NCBI RefSeq assembly: GCF_029407905.1
Contig: NC_073630.1
Coordinates: forward strand, 43,487,001-43,551,000
Reading direction: 5' to 3'
DNA length: 64,000 nucleotides
DNA from: Bubalus kerabau
Lineage: Eukaryota; Chordata; Mammalia; Artiodactyla; Bovidae
Position numbers and translations under genes: made by a program. The first letter of the stretch is position 1. Every line of letters begins with the position of its first letter. This document shows, in pieces, positions 22,250 through 35,205 of this stretch. The notes beneath the pieces were generated by a model. That model worked only from the letters and a program-made list of their open reading frames with translations. It ran no database searches and was not told where the DNA came from.

Positions 22250-24289
22250 TTTGCATAGACAAAGGGTTATCAGATAATTTTTTGTTCAAGCTGAGAGTTT
22301 TTTGAGAGTGGAAGGACATACTAGTAATAATCATGCCAGGAAATAGACATGAAGAGAAATAGTCCTGGGAAAGCCAAGATACATGGTAACTTAAATTAGG
22401 CACTATTTACTGGAAAAATCTAATATCAACTCCAAATTAATTTTTAAAATTATATTGACATAGTATTCTATCTATCCTATAATAAACATATACTCTCATA
22501 ATTTTTTTCATATTTGTCCTATCTTCTTTAGACTACAAGTTCATTAAAGATAGTATCTGTGCCTCTCATATTGACCCCTATGTCTCACAATCTAGCACAA
22601 AGTCATGCCAGTGCACAGCACACAGAGTACATTCAACCATTATGCATTAAGTAACTGAGCTGTTACCAGCTTAACAGGTTAAATTTTATTTCATCTCCTT
22701 TTACTATGTAAACCACTATTGTCACAACTATTGTGGTTTTATAGTCCATATTCAGATGCTTCTCAAAAAGGCATGAATGTAATGACAAATATGCCCTACT
22801 AAATTTATTCAAGATTCTTCACTGCCTCATAAATTAGGAACACAGTTTCTAGAATAACACTTGAACCCTTCTATAAATCTCCAAGTTTGCAATTACTCAC
22901 AATATTACTCTATTTACTATGTGTTTCAAATAAAATGCATTATATTCAGTTCTTTAAAAAAAAAAAAAACTCCCATATCTTTACCACCTCATGCATTTAC
23001 CAATGTCCGTTATTCTTTCTTGCATGCCTCAGATTTACTCCTGTCAACATTCTATCCTTGTTAAGACTGATCTCAGACAATATTACCTCTTAGAATATTT
23101 TATAATTAATTTAAGAAGGTAATAAATTCTTTTGAACAACTATAAAACATATTTTCCCTTGACTGGATTAGCTGACAGAAGTCACAATTTGGAATGACAG
23201 GACTAAAACTCCACTTCCAACCCTTTTCATGTAATATATTTGTCATTGACAGTTATTCCTGTACATCCTTCAGCAGTAAAATTCTGATAATAACAATAGG
23301 CACCTTGGTAAGATTTCTGTTAAAATCATGTTATGAAGTGAAATAATTTGTACAAAAATGAAAGACTCTCCAATGCAAGTCAGTATTTTTATCAGTGGCT
23401 GAACCCTGTTAGAGAACATTTACAGAACCACAGGATTCCACATCCTTGCTTAGTTGTGTACTGACTTATGAGTAATGGTGGATTCTAGAACAAAGTTGTA
23501 TAGATTTATTTTCTCTTACTCTCTCTCCATAAATACAACTAAATACTCTGTAAATTATAACTGACAGAATTAAATGTTAACCAAGATATTAAAGGGATTT
23601 GAAAAATAGAAAAAAAAAAGAGGCAAATTGGCTAGATACCACAAAACTTGAAGAATGATAAGGGAATATCCTTGAGCTTTCATTTTATATGCCATAAACC
23701 CTTGTACTGTGTACCAGAGAGGCTTGCAGCCCATAACCACCAACAGGCACTGTACAAAATATATAAGACAAGGCTGTTCTCTCCAGCAAAGAGATCAGGG
23801 AATGGGAAGCCTCACCTAGTGAGGATCCCCAGCCACCACTCTTCAACCCAGGCCAGCTGGGAGTTTGATCCCTTGCAGTTGCTATTCCCTGGACTGACAA
23901 GTCCCAGGTCCATAATCTGGATGTCAGAGAAGCTGATATGTTAGTGGCAATGGCAAAACTCTTTGTCTTCCTGCCCTCCAAGCAGTCAGCTTAGGCAGAA
24001 CAGGCAGCATCTGTTATGTCCCCACCAGAGGGTCACTCAGCAACAGCAGGTGACTCAAGTAAGTGCCTTCCACCCCTATAATCAACAGCAGAAAAGATAA
24101 TGCAGAACCCCCAGAAGAATAAAACAAATAAGAATAACATGGTAGGGGCTCAGAAAGTTAAATATCATTGAAAGTCCACAAAAGTTAAGTTTATATGTTA
24201 ATAAACTTAAACAGAACTCTTTAAGTTGGTACCTTTTGTCTAGAGAATAGAATACAGCAAAGGCAAAAGAATGGACTTGATTCTAAAGA
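22250..24289. other. mostly unassigned, with faint L2 pieces
   Basis: L2-like 3' blocks may lie at 22530-22660 and 22790-23060. 23640-23990 is GC-richer and carries 98-codon open frames on both strands, with no family resemblance. It could be an old LTR or unique DNA. Confidence 0.4.
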
Positions 24290-24740
24290 TTAGAAAGCAG
24301 CAATGAAAATGGGATGTCAAGTTCATGATTAGGTTAGATAAGTTGTAATTCCTGTCTTGTTAGTTACCCCCTACCCCACCCCACACACACCATGGCTTAG
24401 ATGAATCAATTTGTCATGTTGGAGAGCCAATGTGACAAAAAATGGAACGTGGGCTCTGGTCAAGGCCTGAAGTCTGTTCACAAACAATGAACTGGATTCT
24501 GCCAACAGTCATGTAATTAAGTAAAGAAGTTGATCCTTCCTTGGTTGTGCCTTTAGATAAAACCCCAGCCTTGTTTGACAGCTTGATTACAACCTTGAGA
24601 AAGATCATGAAGCAGACAAGCCAGTTAAGCTGTTACCCAACTTCTGACCAACAAAAGCTGTAAAATAATAGATGTGTGTTGTGTTAAGTTGGTAAATATT
24701 GGTAACTTGTGACACAGCAATAGATAACCAATACCTGCAC
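24290..24740 (+). mobile_element. MaLR-like LTR remnant
   Basis: The 3' part ('cttctgaccaacaaaagctg', 'taaaataatagatgtgtgtt', 'gacacagcaatagataacca') matches the poly(A)-signal end of an MLT1-type LTR. A weakly related 5' part extends to about 24290. Confidence 0.5.
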
Positions 24741-24749
24741 TTAATGCTC

Positions 24750-25825
24750 TTGACTAACATTATCCAGAAAACATCTCTGTCATTATGTGAGGACAATGAT
24801 TTCTTTAAAAATTGAGCTAAACTATTTAAAAGACATAGCCCAAGAAGTTAATTTATGTCCATCCATCCTCTGTCACCAGGTCTAATATCAAGCAAAAGAA
24901 GCCATGATAATTTTTACCCTAATAAAATAGTTACTTCTTTTTTAATGCTGGCTGTTACCTGTACTTAAAATCAATGTTTGTGGTTTAAATAGTTAACTGG
25001 CTTTATCATAAAGGCTTTTGGTATTTTATGTCTCCTTCAAAGACCATTTGTAGTATCGACTAAAGCTAGAAACATCTGGGAAGTTGTTTTGACTGAATAG
25101 TTCAAGCAGGTGCTTCTGAGCAGTTGCAGGACAAAACTTAAATGGGACTCATATAGAAAAAACATCAGCTCTACAAGCAGCTCCAATATTTAACCTGAAA
25201 ACTTTGTGAAGTAACTGCATGGGTAGCATTATAGTCCCTGTCTGGAATTTTCCTATATTGTTATAAATTTGATGCACATTAAATTCACATTTTAGAATTC
25301 TGCCTAACCTGCCTATGTCTCATTGATAGGCTTTCTTTTCAAATACAAGTTTTCCCTGTGAGCTGAGTTTTTATACAAGGCTAGAAAGCTTCCTCTAAAA
25401 TATTATTTTTATTACAGAAAGTAATATTAGCTTCTATGGCAAACAAATATCAAAGTCTTATTGTCCTAATATAATAAAAATATATTTCTTGTCTATGTCA
25501 AACTTGATGCAGATGTTTCTGGATGGTGGGAAGCCTTCGATGTGGTTTTTCTGTGTTTCATGCAGACTGACATTCTCTAGAGCCATGAAGGCCTCTACTT
25601 GATCCTTCACACCCAGTTACCAGTCAGGGGAAAAGCAGGAGGATCACAGGAGAAAGATTCTTATAGACCAGTTCTAGAAATGGTTCATATAACCATTATC
25701 CAAAAGTTAATCCAATGGCCCCACCAGTCCAATGGCAGGGGAAGCTGGAAAACGTAGTTTACTTTTGCATCCAGGAAGGAAAGGAAAATTGTAAATGTTT
25801 GGAATCTATGCCATAGAGATGAAAA
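24750..25825. other. unassigned interval
   Basis: AT-rich, no recognised repeat. May be unique conserved or neutral DNA. Confidence 0.45.
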
Positions 25826-25826
25826 A

Positions 25827-26092
25827 AAGCATACTGAAGCTGAAGCTCCAATGCTTTGGCCACCTCACACGAAGAGCTGAGTCATTGGAAGAGACCCTGA
25901 TGCTGGGAAAGATTGAGGGCAAAAGGAAAAGCGAGTGGCAGAGGATGAGATGGTTCAGTAGTATCGCTGACTCAATGGACATGAATCTGAACAAACTCTA
26001 GGAGATAGTGAAGGACAGGGAAGCCTGGTGTGCTTCAGTCCACAGGGTCACAAAGAGTCAGACACGATTTAGTGACTGAACAACAACATCAG
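25827..26092 (+). mobile_element. BovB LINE 3' fragment
   Basis: Sense BovB 3' end. It encodes 'LKLKLQCFGHLTRRAES' at 25840-25890, 'MRWFSSIADSMDMNLNKL' up to the stop near 26001, then the BovB 3' UTR ending 'gactgaacaacaacatc'. Confidence 0.92.
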
Positions 26093-26209
26093 TATGAATA
26101 GATTTAATGCTGCAAAAATATAGTACATAATTTATGTAGCTTAATTTCTACATTGATCAGTATTTAAAAAGGAGGAAACATTTTCAAGAATAATATAACA
26201 TCTAAATTG

Positions 26210-26481
26210 CTGCTTCTGCTAAGTCACATCAGTCGTGTCCAACTCTGTGCAACCCCATAGATGGCAGCCCACCAGGCTCCCCCGTCCCTGGGATTCTCCA
26301 GGCAAGAACACTGGAGTGGGTTGCCATTTCCTTCTCCAATGCATGCAAGTGAAAAGTGCAAGTGAAGTCACTCAGTCGTGTCCGACTCCTAACAACCCCA
26401 TGGACTGCAGCCCACCAGGCTCCTCCATGCATGGGAGTTTCCAGGCAAGAGTACTGGAGTGGGTCGCCAGTGCCTTCTCCG
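26210..26481 (-). mobile_element. BOV-A2 SINE with TSD
   Basis: Antisense full-length BOV-A2 dimer. Perfect target duplication aacatctaaatt at 26198-26209 and 26482-26493. Confidence 0.96.
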
Positions 26482-26705
26482 AACATCTAAATTACATAAT
26501 GTTAATGCAATATGTGAATTCCGAACACACTTTTTTTCTCTGATTTTACCTTTTGATAGCAATCATTAAACCTATTTTTCAATTATCTCTGAAAAGTTAT
26601 ATTTCTTTCCTCAAGTCTGTGTTTCTTTCTCTCTGATAGCTTATTTTCCCTTCCCATATATAATTAAAGGAAGCTCTCATTTTGTGTAGTACTAAGCTGT
26701 GAATG

Positions 26706-26981
26706 TGGAGAAGGTAATGGCACCCCACTCCAGTACTCTTGCCTGGAAAATCCCATGGACGGAGGAGCCTGGTGGGCTGCAGTCCATGGGGTCTCTAAGA
26801 GTCAGACACGACTGAGTGACTTCACTTTCACTTTTCACTTTCATGCATTGGACAAGGAAATGACAACCCACTCCAGTGTTCTTGCCTGGAGAATCCCGAG
26901 GACGGGGCAACCTGGTGGGCTGCTGTCTATGGGGTCGCACAGAGTCGGACACGACTGAAGTGACTTAACAGCAGCAGCAGC
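26706..26981 (+). mobile_element. BOV-A2 SINE with TSD
   Basis: Sense full-length BOV-A2 dimer ending in (CAG)4. Perfect target duplication aagctgtgaatg at 26694-26705 and 26982-26993. It lies 224 bp from, and opposite to, the copy at 26210-26481. Confidence 0.96.
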
Positions 26982-26993
26982 AAGCTGTGAATG

Positions 26994-28796
26994 AGGTCAC
27001 TCATTTTGCAAAAAAGCCCATTTGGATATCGTTCCTAGATTGAGTCAGGTTTTCAAAAGATTTTTATTTTAGCAAAGCAATGTTTGCAACTTTCACTGTA
27101 CTAGAAATAGAGATTGAACATGCCGCCTCTTGGGCAGCAAAGCAGTGAAGTGGTGTCTCAGAGTGCAGTAGCTACCAGAAATGAAGTAAGTGATCAGGGA
27201 AATGGAATAAAACTCTAAACAAATAGACAAAAATATTAGAAATTGTTACCAGCTTCAACTGGTAATATTTAGTGACTGCTCATATGATCTCAGTGCACCG
27301 AGCATCTGAGGGGAAGTTTGTATGTGTTCTTAATCCAGGAAAGGTTGCATACTGTTTTACTCCAGTCTAAACTAGGTGATCTCTTGGTCATGACTTTGAC
27401 AAATCTCTCAGGCTGTGAATGTCAGACTGCACCCCTGATCTGTAACATTTTACACTGTTCTCTGGGTGTATTTGTTTCCAAAGAAGGAGGAGGTCATGTT
27501 GGACCTGCAGTTCTAAACAACCCGAGTAACCCTGGAACTGTAACTGGCATTGTCTGCTCACAAAGTATTATTACAAAGAGGTGTTTGGGGAAAAACTATA
27601 ATCTATTCTGTTCTATTATCATGTAGAACCTGAAGCTTCATTTCTGTCTTTGTCTTTCTGCAGCTTTTAAATATACTTCTGAAATATTTAATATTTCTAA
27701 AATATTTTTAAATATTTCTAAACTCAAGTGGCAAATTATGTAAAAGTAGCATAGAAGAGTACAGATAAGTTGAATTTTTAAAAATCTAACATGAGACATG
27801 AAGATTTGTTCTGTTTCTCTTTCCCCTACCTTCACCCCACCGATACTTGTCTGTGGACTTTTATTGATCTAAGGGGAAAAAAAACAAGCATTTTCTGATT
27901 TCTTGTAAAGTTATTTTAGAGCAAAACTTCAACTATAAAATGTACAAAATGTCATATTTATGTTCACATGTATATGAATAAAATATCCAGTTGACCTACT
28001 AACTGCCTGTTTTAAAGTTAACATTTACACTTAGGGTGAATGTTAAATAAACCTTATCTATATGTTGATGTTGTGTGTATGTATATATGTTTATATGTTT
28101 ATATTTCACCATATATATATATATTCATACATCTCCCAAATATTATCAAACAATTCATGGGTTTGGACAGTGAGTCTCTGTAGTTAAGAGACTAGGTGTT
28201 GTGGGAAGTAGTCTGTTCCCTTAGTTTTGGGAGAGAATAACAAAAGATGGTTAATAAGGGGCTTATAAAATATATATACATCTAAATTTATTTGGTTCCT
28301 GAAATTTTAGATTTGGTGGCAAGTCTCTATATGTCAAATAACATACGCTATCAATTTTAAATAGCAGAAAGCCCATTTAAAGAAGTCAAAACAATATTTT
28401 TCTACATAGAGGCATTCATAATTAGGTACTTAACAAGATTGATTCAGCAGCCCAATTATGTCAGAGCTTTTGAACAAATTTTCAATTACATGTTTAGGTT
28501 CCTTTCCATCATGGTTACAACCTGACTACCTCTAGTTCCAAGTACCACGTCCTCATCTGATAACAGCAAAAGTATAAAGGGAAAATGGCAAATGACCATA
28601 TTTTTCTAGATAGGAAAGCCTCTCCCAGAAAAGCTTCCTTACAGATTTCTCATTTCTCAGGGTCCTATTAGCTTAGATCAGTTTGTGCATCCATATCCTT
28701 CACACAAGGACAGCAGTTCCCTGCCATTTGAAACTTTGGTTATTAGTAAGCTATTCTAGCAAGGCGGTTGCAAAAGTAGCCAGCACTTACAGCACT
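26994..28796. other. unassigned interval
   Basis: No host exon or clear repeat. Contains a TG/TA-rich microsatellite-like stretch at 28065-28125. The open frame at 27318-27626 (102 codons) has no recognisable domain. Confidence 0.45.
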
Positions 28797-29050
28797 GCCT
28801 GATGCAAAGAGCCGACTCACTGGAAAAGATCCTGATGCTGAGAAAGGAACATCGGCAGAAGAAGCAGCAAAAGGAGCATCAGCAAAAGGAGAAGTGAGTG
28901 GCAGAGGATGACATGGTTAAATAGCATCACCAACTCAACAGACATGAATTTGAGCAAACTCCAGGAGATGGTAGAGGACAGAGGAGCCTGGTATGCTACA
29001 GTCCAAGGGGTCACAAAGAATCAGACATGACTTAGCGACTGAACAATGAA
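28797..29050 (+). mobile_element. BovB LINE 3' fragment
   Basis: Sense BovB 3' end ('gatgcaaagagccgactcac' to 'gactgaacaatgaaacaac'). A local duplication of 'agcaaaaggagcatc'-type units (about 28867-28895) replaces the usual arginine-rich coding stretch. Confidence 0.88.
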
Positions 29051-29519
29051 ACAACTACAAATGTGTACTTTAATATACACAGTCAGGGTGGACAATATTA
29101 TTCTCTAGTATCTAACAACCCCAAAGGCTCATGCTTGATATTCATTTCAATTAGATTGTTGATAGGAATCCTAGCATGTATAATCTTCATACAGAAGTGC
29201 AGGCCAGAGTTTCACTGGTTGCCATAGCAGGGGGACAGAAACATGAAATACTGTGCACTGCTTCCGAGAGGCTTTGGCTGCAAGTGTTAGCTTCACTTCT
29301 GCTCCCACATTTATTTATTGTTCAATGGAAGTCACAAGACCACACCTAAGTGCCAGAGAAGTTTGGATAGATAACTTTTATCAGGGTTATCTTGTGACCA
29401 CCTAAAACTTTTATCCGTAAGGAAGAAAGCGAAAATGAATATTGGGGCACAATAGGTAATCTCTATCACAACCACTTAACTAATGCAGGTGGTTATAGTA
29501 GATAAGATAATGGCCTTTC

Positions 29520-29758
29520 AAAGATACTCACATTCTAAATCCAGGATCCTATAAATTACTTTCTTTATATGACAAACAAAAACATTGCAGATGTGATGAA
29601 GTTAAGGATCATGAGATGCAGGGTTAGATTAAATAAATGATCCATGTGGGCCCAATGTAATCACAAGAGAAATTATAAAAAGGAATCAAAGACATAGTCA
29701 GTAGAAGGAAATGTGATGACAGAAGCAAGAGGTTGGAGGGATGCAAAGAGGGTCCCAA

Positions 29759-29814
<56 letters not shown>

Positions 29815-30020
29815 ACCTTAGAAGCTGGAAAAGACAAGGACATTGATTCTCTCATCAGAACTTCGAACAGGAACCAGCTCTCCTGGAACCATGACTTCAA
29901 CACTGTAAAACCCACTTTGCATCTCTGATCTCCAGCAAAGTCATAGAATAAATTTTCATCATTTTAAACCACTAATATTATGGTTCTTTGTTATAGTCGC
30001 AATAGGAAACTAATACAGTA
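29520..30020 (+). mobile_element. MaLR-like LTR
   Basis: MLT1-type LTR, sense: 'gtgggcccaatgtaatcaca', 'tgatgacagaagcaagaggt', 'agaagctggaaaagacaagg', the poly(A)-signal block 'agaataaattttcatcattt' and the end 'aataggaaactaatacag'. The (TA)n at 29762-29811 interrupts it. Confidence 0.65.
29762..29811 (+). repeat. (AT)25 microsatellite
   Basis: A perfect 50-bp alternating AT tract inside the MaLR-like LTR. Strong candidate for length polymorphism and cruciform formation. Confidence 0.98.
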
Positions 30021-30689
30021 TTTATAAGTATTAAACTACATTATATGTAACAACAGGCAGGATGCAAGGCACATTGCTTGGCCTCGAAGGACATTAGAGC
30101 CCATCTGCATCTGTTTATTTAGTTGGATATTTTTACACTGGAAGAAACACAGCAAAAGATAAAATTGCTAGTAATCTAAAGAAAAAAATATAGGCAGAAC
30201 ATCAAAAATATTATTCAATATGTATTTATGTCTGTAAGAATTTAGTATTAAAAAATAGTGTTTCTTCAAGGACAAAAGTAAAATTATCTACTTTATATTC
30301 AGTATGATGGTAACAATAGGTTTTGTGTAGACCTTTATGAGACTGAGAACATTTCCCTCTTTTCTGGTGTGATTATGAAATTCAATCACAAATGGTTTGT
30401 TCAGTTTTATCAAATTATAGATGACCTGTTGTTTATCATTAGTTGTTTTTAAGACTTTGTTTTCAGATATTCGATTATGATATATCTTGGTGTGGATTTG
30501 TTTGCACTTATCATATTTGGAGTGTGCCTAAGCACTTGGATCTGCAGGCTTATATCTTTCACCAAATATGGGAAATTTTAACTCAATATTTATTAAATAC
30601 TTTTTCAGTTCCACTGTCTTTATCCTCTACTTCTGATGATACAAATTTTAAATTGATTTTGTCCCGTAGACCATATTAATCTTTTCAAT

Positions 30690-31190
30690 TTCCTCTCTGT
30701 TGTTCAGATTAAGCAAATTCTATTGATCTATCTCCAAATGCACTTAAGTCTATCTTCAATTCTCTAAACCCTATTCTTGAGTGTATTTAATAGACTTTTT
30801 ATTTTGGTTGTGGTAATTTTCAGTCTTATAACTTTCATTTGGTTCTTTTACATCTTTGATGAAATTTTCTATTTTTAAAATTTGTTTCAGAAACTTTGTA
30901 ATAGTCTTTTTTTTTTTTTTTTCACTGCACCTCACAGCATGCAGGATCTTAGTTTCTCAAGCAGGGATTGAACCCATTCATCCTTCAGTGTAATTCAGTG
31001 ACTTAACCATTGGACAGCCAGGAAAGTCCCTGTAATTAATTTTTGAGGCATTTTATGAGACATGATTCAAAATCTTATCAAACAATTTCAACATCTTACA
31101 ATATTTGCAAAATATTTGCTTTGGTTGCTGCCTGAATTGTCAAGATACTCCCACATGCTAGGCATTGCATTCCTTTGGACAACAGCTTTT
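30690..31190 (-). mobile_element. old L1M 3' UTR, antisense
   Basis: 'cataactttcatttggttct', then after the CHR insertion 'ttttgaggcattttatgaga' and 'aacaatttcaacatcttaca' resemble the antisense 3' UTR of an ancient mammalian L1. Tentative. Confidence 0.4.
30905..31030 (-). mobile_element. CHR-type SINE
   Basis: Antisense CHR: T15 tail complement at 30908-30922, 'caagcagggattgaaccc', 'cttaaccattggacagccag'. A short duplication (tgtaat) may flank it (about 30898 and 31031). Confidence 0.88.
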
Positions 31191-31434
31191 GATTTTATAT
31201 ATGCCTAACTTTTGATACACCAACCCCCAATCCCTAGCATTTAAACCAAGGCAACGTGAGTTTCATTTTGGCCAAGCCTCAGTCAGAGTCTATACTTAAG
31301 AGACAAGGGTTAAATCAACTTTACTTGAACAATATGGATTAGAGTTGGAGAGAAATTATTCCCTCCTTCCTCACTCTCAAAATCAGCAAAAAATATAAAA
31401 ACAGGAAACCAGGTAGTGTGTAATTCTTACTCAT

Positions 31435-31640
31435 CCTTCAAAAACCAAATGAAGTGCTGATTTTTTGTGACACCATTTGTTCTTTCAGAGCTTTTAGTTC
31501 TAAACAATATCTTTCATATCTAGAATTTTTGCCTGTTCCCTCTAGAGTTTCATGAGGGTATGAACCATATCTTATTCAGTTTCATATCTCAACACTTAGG
31601 ACAGTATATTAAAAATAGTAAATATTGGCTTTCTCACCAA
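31435..31640 (+). mobile_element. L2 LINE 3' fragment
   Basis: 'agagtttcatgagggtatga' followed by 'tctcaacacttaggacagta' in L2 3'-end order. Confidence 0.5.
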
Positions 31641-32053
31641 ATTAAATGAAATTATTCTGCAACAGTCTCTTTCTGAAAGGAAATTAATATTGTTTTAATG
31701 GGCTTGATTTAATTTTAGGCTTTAACAGCTGTCCACAAAAACCACAGTTCTGAAATTTCACTGGAAATAAATGGGAAATTCTTTTGAAATATTTTCTGTG
31801 CAAACTGCTTTAAAGAACATGAAGAAAACAATACAACCATAATTCTTTGCTGCAACATGAGTGATACCTCTTCTGAAATTCACATTCAGGAATTAAGAAC
31901 AACTATTTTACTAAAAAAAGAAAAGTCAGTGTTTTTCTCAGAAAAATATGGCTTCATGCACTACATATGTTCCATCCAAAAATATGACTCCAAATCATAC
32001 AGCATGGGAAATGAATAAAATCTTCACATGTTCAAAGTACCTTTTGCATAACC

Positions 32054-32090
32054 AAAAAAAAAAAGAGAGAGAGAGAGAGAGAAAGAAAGC
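32054..32090 (+). repeat. A-run plus (AG)n microsatellite
   Basis: A11 followed by about nine AG units and an imperfect GAAA end. Confidence 0.95.
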
Positions 32091-32455
32091 AGCAAAGCTA
32101 TTCTGAAATCTCACTGATAAATCTGCAGTCTACATAACTCACTCCTGCACCTAAAGGAACAAAGAAGAATCAAGTATTTAGCATATGTTTTAAAGATGAT
32201 AAACACCTTACATATTCAATAAAACCTTCAGAGAGTCATCAGTTTACATAAAGCAAACTTGGAAATACAAGAGAGATGTCTCTGCCAAAGGAAGTTCCTA
32301 ATAAATGACTCCTGTAAGTGCACTGGATTTGTTGACAAGCTTCTGTATCAATTCACAAAGCTGCAAGCTCTTCTTAGGACAACTTCTGCCTATGTTTGTT
32401 CAGGAACTTCTATTTTGAAGTGCCCTTAAACACTTCTAAGCATTCTTTTATACAA

Positions 32456-32500
32456 ACACACACACACACACACACACACATACACACACACATACGCACA
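32456..32500 (+). repeat. (CA)n microsatellite
   Basis: About 20 CA units with TA and CG interruptions. Confidence 0.95.
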
Positions 32501-33129
32501 TGTATTTAGTTCTCTTAAAATAGAAGTTTGTATCACTTTCATAGAACATTTCTACTTATTCTAAAATGTTGGGGATTTATCAAGGGTACTAATTTTGCAG
32601 AATTTTAATGTAGGACCTGTGATTGTGTTTATTCTAGGAGGAACTTGAAAAAGAGCTCGTGGTCCCAAACAAGAATCCCTGAATCAGAACCTCAGGGTGA
32701 AAGGAAGGGAAAAAGTAGGGTTCCCAGTTTGGGAACCACTCCCTTTCAAACTCTATCAGGGGCTATGAAGTTGTCTAAGTTAAAACTCTCCAAACTAACA
32801 AAAACTTTAATTCAAGCAGGATTAAAAAACAAATGTACATAGCCATTGAAATTACTGAATACATTAGGACACAGAATGGGATTAGCACATGGAAAGCTAT
32901 GATTCTTCATAGTCTTGTTCACTCTGACTATTCTCTCAGACTCTTGCTCACTTATGCAAAAACATCTATATATGCAGAAAATGTAGACCTCATATTGTTC
33001 AGAAACATAAATTTCTCAGTTCCATATTTTCTAGCAGGTACTCTGACCTTTTGCTGATTTTGACTTAGTACATTGGCGGTCCAGCTCTGCCCTTCCCCTA
33101 TATCTTCATTCTTCTTCCAGTGGTCTTGC

Positions 33130-33608
33130 TGTTTTGTTTTAATAATTGCTTGTCCCTTGGGTCATATGACTTGCTTTAACCAATAAGATCTTACCAGACT
33201 TGACTCATGCAAAGTCTTGACAAAATACTTACATCTGTCACTTCCTTCCTGCCTTAGCTGTGCTTGCTAAGAGAACATGCCCCAACTAGTCTCTGAAGTC
33301 AGCTGGGGCTAAGATACTGATAGGAAAGCAGAGCCATCTCAGCTAACTATCTAAAACAGTCAACTGATAGTTGATTCTCAAATTTGCAGATGATCCAAGC
33401 CAAGATCAGCTGAGATGAGCCTAGCTGACCCAAGGCTGATGGAAGATGAACAAATGAGTCCAGCTGAGACCAGAACCTGATTCAAAACTGACCCTTAAAT
33501 TTGTGAGCTATTATAAATGATTGTCTTTTTAAGCCAGGGTTTTGAAGCAGTTTATTCATCCCAATATTGCAGTAAAAGAATTGATACAACTATAGTTAAG
33601 GCAATTGC
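33130..33608 (+). mobile_element. ancient MaLR/ERVL-like LTR remnant
   Basis: 'gccttagctgtgcttgctaa', 'caagatcagctgagatgagc', 'tttgtgagctattataaatg' and the end 'aaaagaattgatacaac' follow the order of an old mammalian LTR with a poly(A)-region end. Family uncertain. Confidence 0.45.
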
Positions 33609-33611
33609 ATT

Positions 33612-35205
33612 AGTCAGCTGATCCCCTTCATGGATCACAGCCTTGTTGTAGTGAAGGGGCTTACATAACTCAATGAAGCTATGAACCATGCCATGCAGGG
33701 CCACCCAAGACAGATGGGTCACAGTAAAGAGTTCTCACTAAATGTGGTCCATTGGAGGAGGGAATGGCAAACCATTTCAGTATTCGTGCCCCAAGAACCC
33801 CATGAACAGTATGAAAAAGCAAAAGATATGATGCCTGAAAATGAGCCCTCCAGGTTGGAAAATGTCTAACATGCTACTGGGGAAAAGTGGAGGGCAATTG
33901 CTAATAGCTCCAGAAAGAATGGACCAAAGCAGAAATGATGCTCAGTTGTGGATGTATCTGCTGGTGATGTAAATAAAATCTGATGCTGTAAAGAGCAATA
34001 TTGCATAGGAACCTGGAATGTTAGGTCTATGAATCAAGGTAAATTGGACATGGTCAAGGAAGGGATGCCAAGAGTGAACATCTATTGACTTCTTAGGATT
34101 CATTGAACTTAAATGGGCAGGATTGGGAAATTTTAATTTAGAAAATCATTATATCTACCTTTATGGGCAAAAATCTCTTAGAAGAAATGGAGTAGCCCTC
34201 ATAGTCAACAAAAGAGTCCAAAATGCAATATTTGGGTGCAATCTCAAAAACAGCAGAATGATCTGTTTGTTTCCAAGACAAACTATTCACTGTTACAGTA
34301 ATCCAAGTCTATGCCCCAACCACTAATGCCAAAGAAGCTAAAGTTGACTGATTTTATGAAGACCTAAAAGACCTTCTAGAACTAACATCATAAAAAAGAT
34401 GTCCTCATCATCATAGGGGATTGCAATGGAAAAGTAAGAAGTGATGAGATACTTAAGAGTAATAGGCTAGTTTGGTCATGGAGTACAAAATGAAGCAGGG
34501 CAAAGGCTAACAGAGTTTTGCCAAGAGAACACAATGGTCATACCAAACACCCTTTTTCAACAACACAAGAGATAACTCTACACATGGACATCATAAGATG
34601 GTCAATGCCAAAATCAGACTGATTATATTTTTTGCAGCCAAAGGTGGAGAAATTCTGTACCATCAACAAAAAAACAAGACCTAGAGCTGACTGTGGCTCA
34701 GTCAAGAACTCCTTATGGTGAAATTCAGGCTTAAATTGAGGAAAATAAGGAAAACCAGTAGGTGATTCAAGTATGACCTAAATCAAGTCCTTTATGATGG
34801 TGGGAGTTGGACCATAAAGAAGGCTGAGTGCTGAAGAATTGATGCTTTCAAATTGTGGTACTGGAGAATACTCTTAAGAGTCCCTTGGACTGCAAGGAGA
34901 TCAAGCCAGTCAATTCTAAGGAAATCAATCCTGAATATTCATTTGGAGGACTGATGCTGAAGCTGAAACTCCAATACTTTGGCTACCTAATGCAAAGAGT
35001 CGATTCATTGGAAATGACCCTGATACTGGAAAAGATTGAGGGCTGGAAGAGAATGCGACAACAGAGGATGAAACGGTTAGATAGCATCATGGACTCAATG
35101 AACATAAATTTGAACAAACTCCAGGAGATAGTGAAGGACAGGGGAGCCTGGCATACTGCAGGCATTGTGTAGAAGAGTCGTTCATGACTTACTGACAACA
35201 ACAAC
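33612..35205 (+). mobile_element. BovB LINE: 5' region and endonuclease, RT deleted
   Basis: The longest BovB 5' sequence in the window. 33612-34060 matches the BovB 5' region. 34060-34790 corresponds to the APE-type endonuclease, with short recognisable stretches ('RRNGVALIVNKRVQNA' near 34178-34225) but broken by many stops and frameshifts. At about 34800 the sequence jumps straight to the C-terminal region ('LKLKLQYFGYLM' near 34957-34992) and runs to the 3' end at 35205. The whole RT domain, about 1.5 kb in a full BovB, is missing, so this is an internal deletion rather than a 5' truncation. The frame at 34855-35172 is its C-terminal piece. Confidence 0.88.

Larger units (their letters stand above)
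31641..33125. other. unassigned interval with two microsatellites
   Basis: No gene seen. Holds the (AG)n and (CA)n tracts listed separately. The open frames at 32645-32842 and 32833-33057 have no family resemblance. Confidence 0.45.

Noticed and set aside
23640..23990. Possible exon with open frames on both strands
   Set aside because: No protein family resemblance, no convincing splice-site context, and overlapping open frames on both strands point to base composition rather than coding. Left as unassigned.
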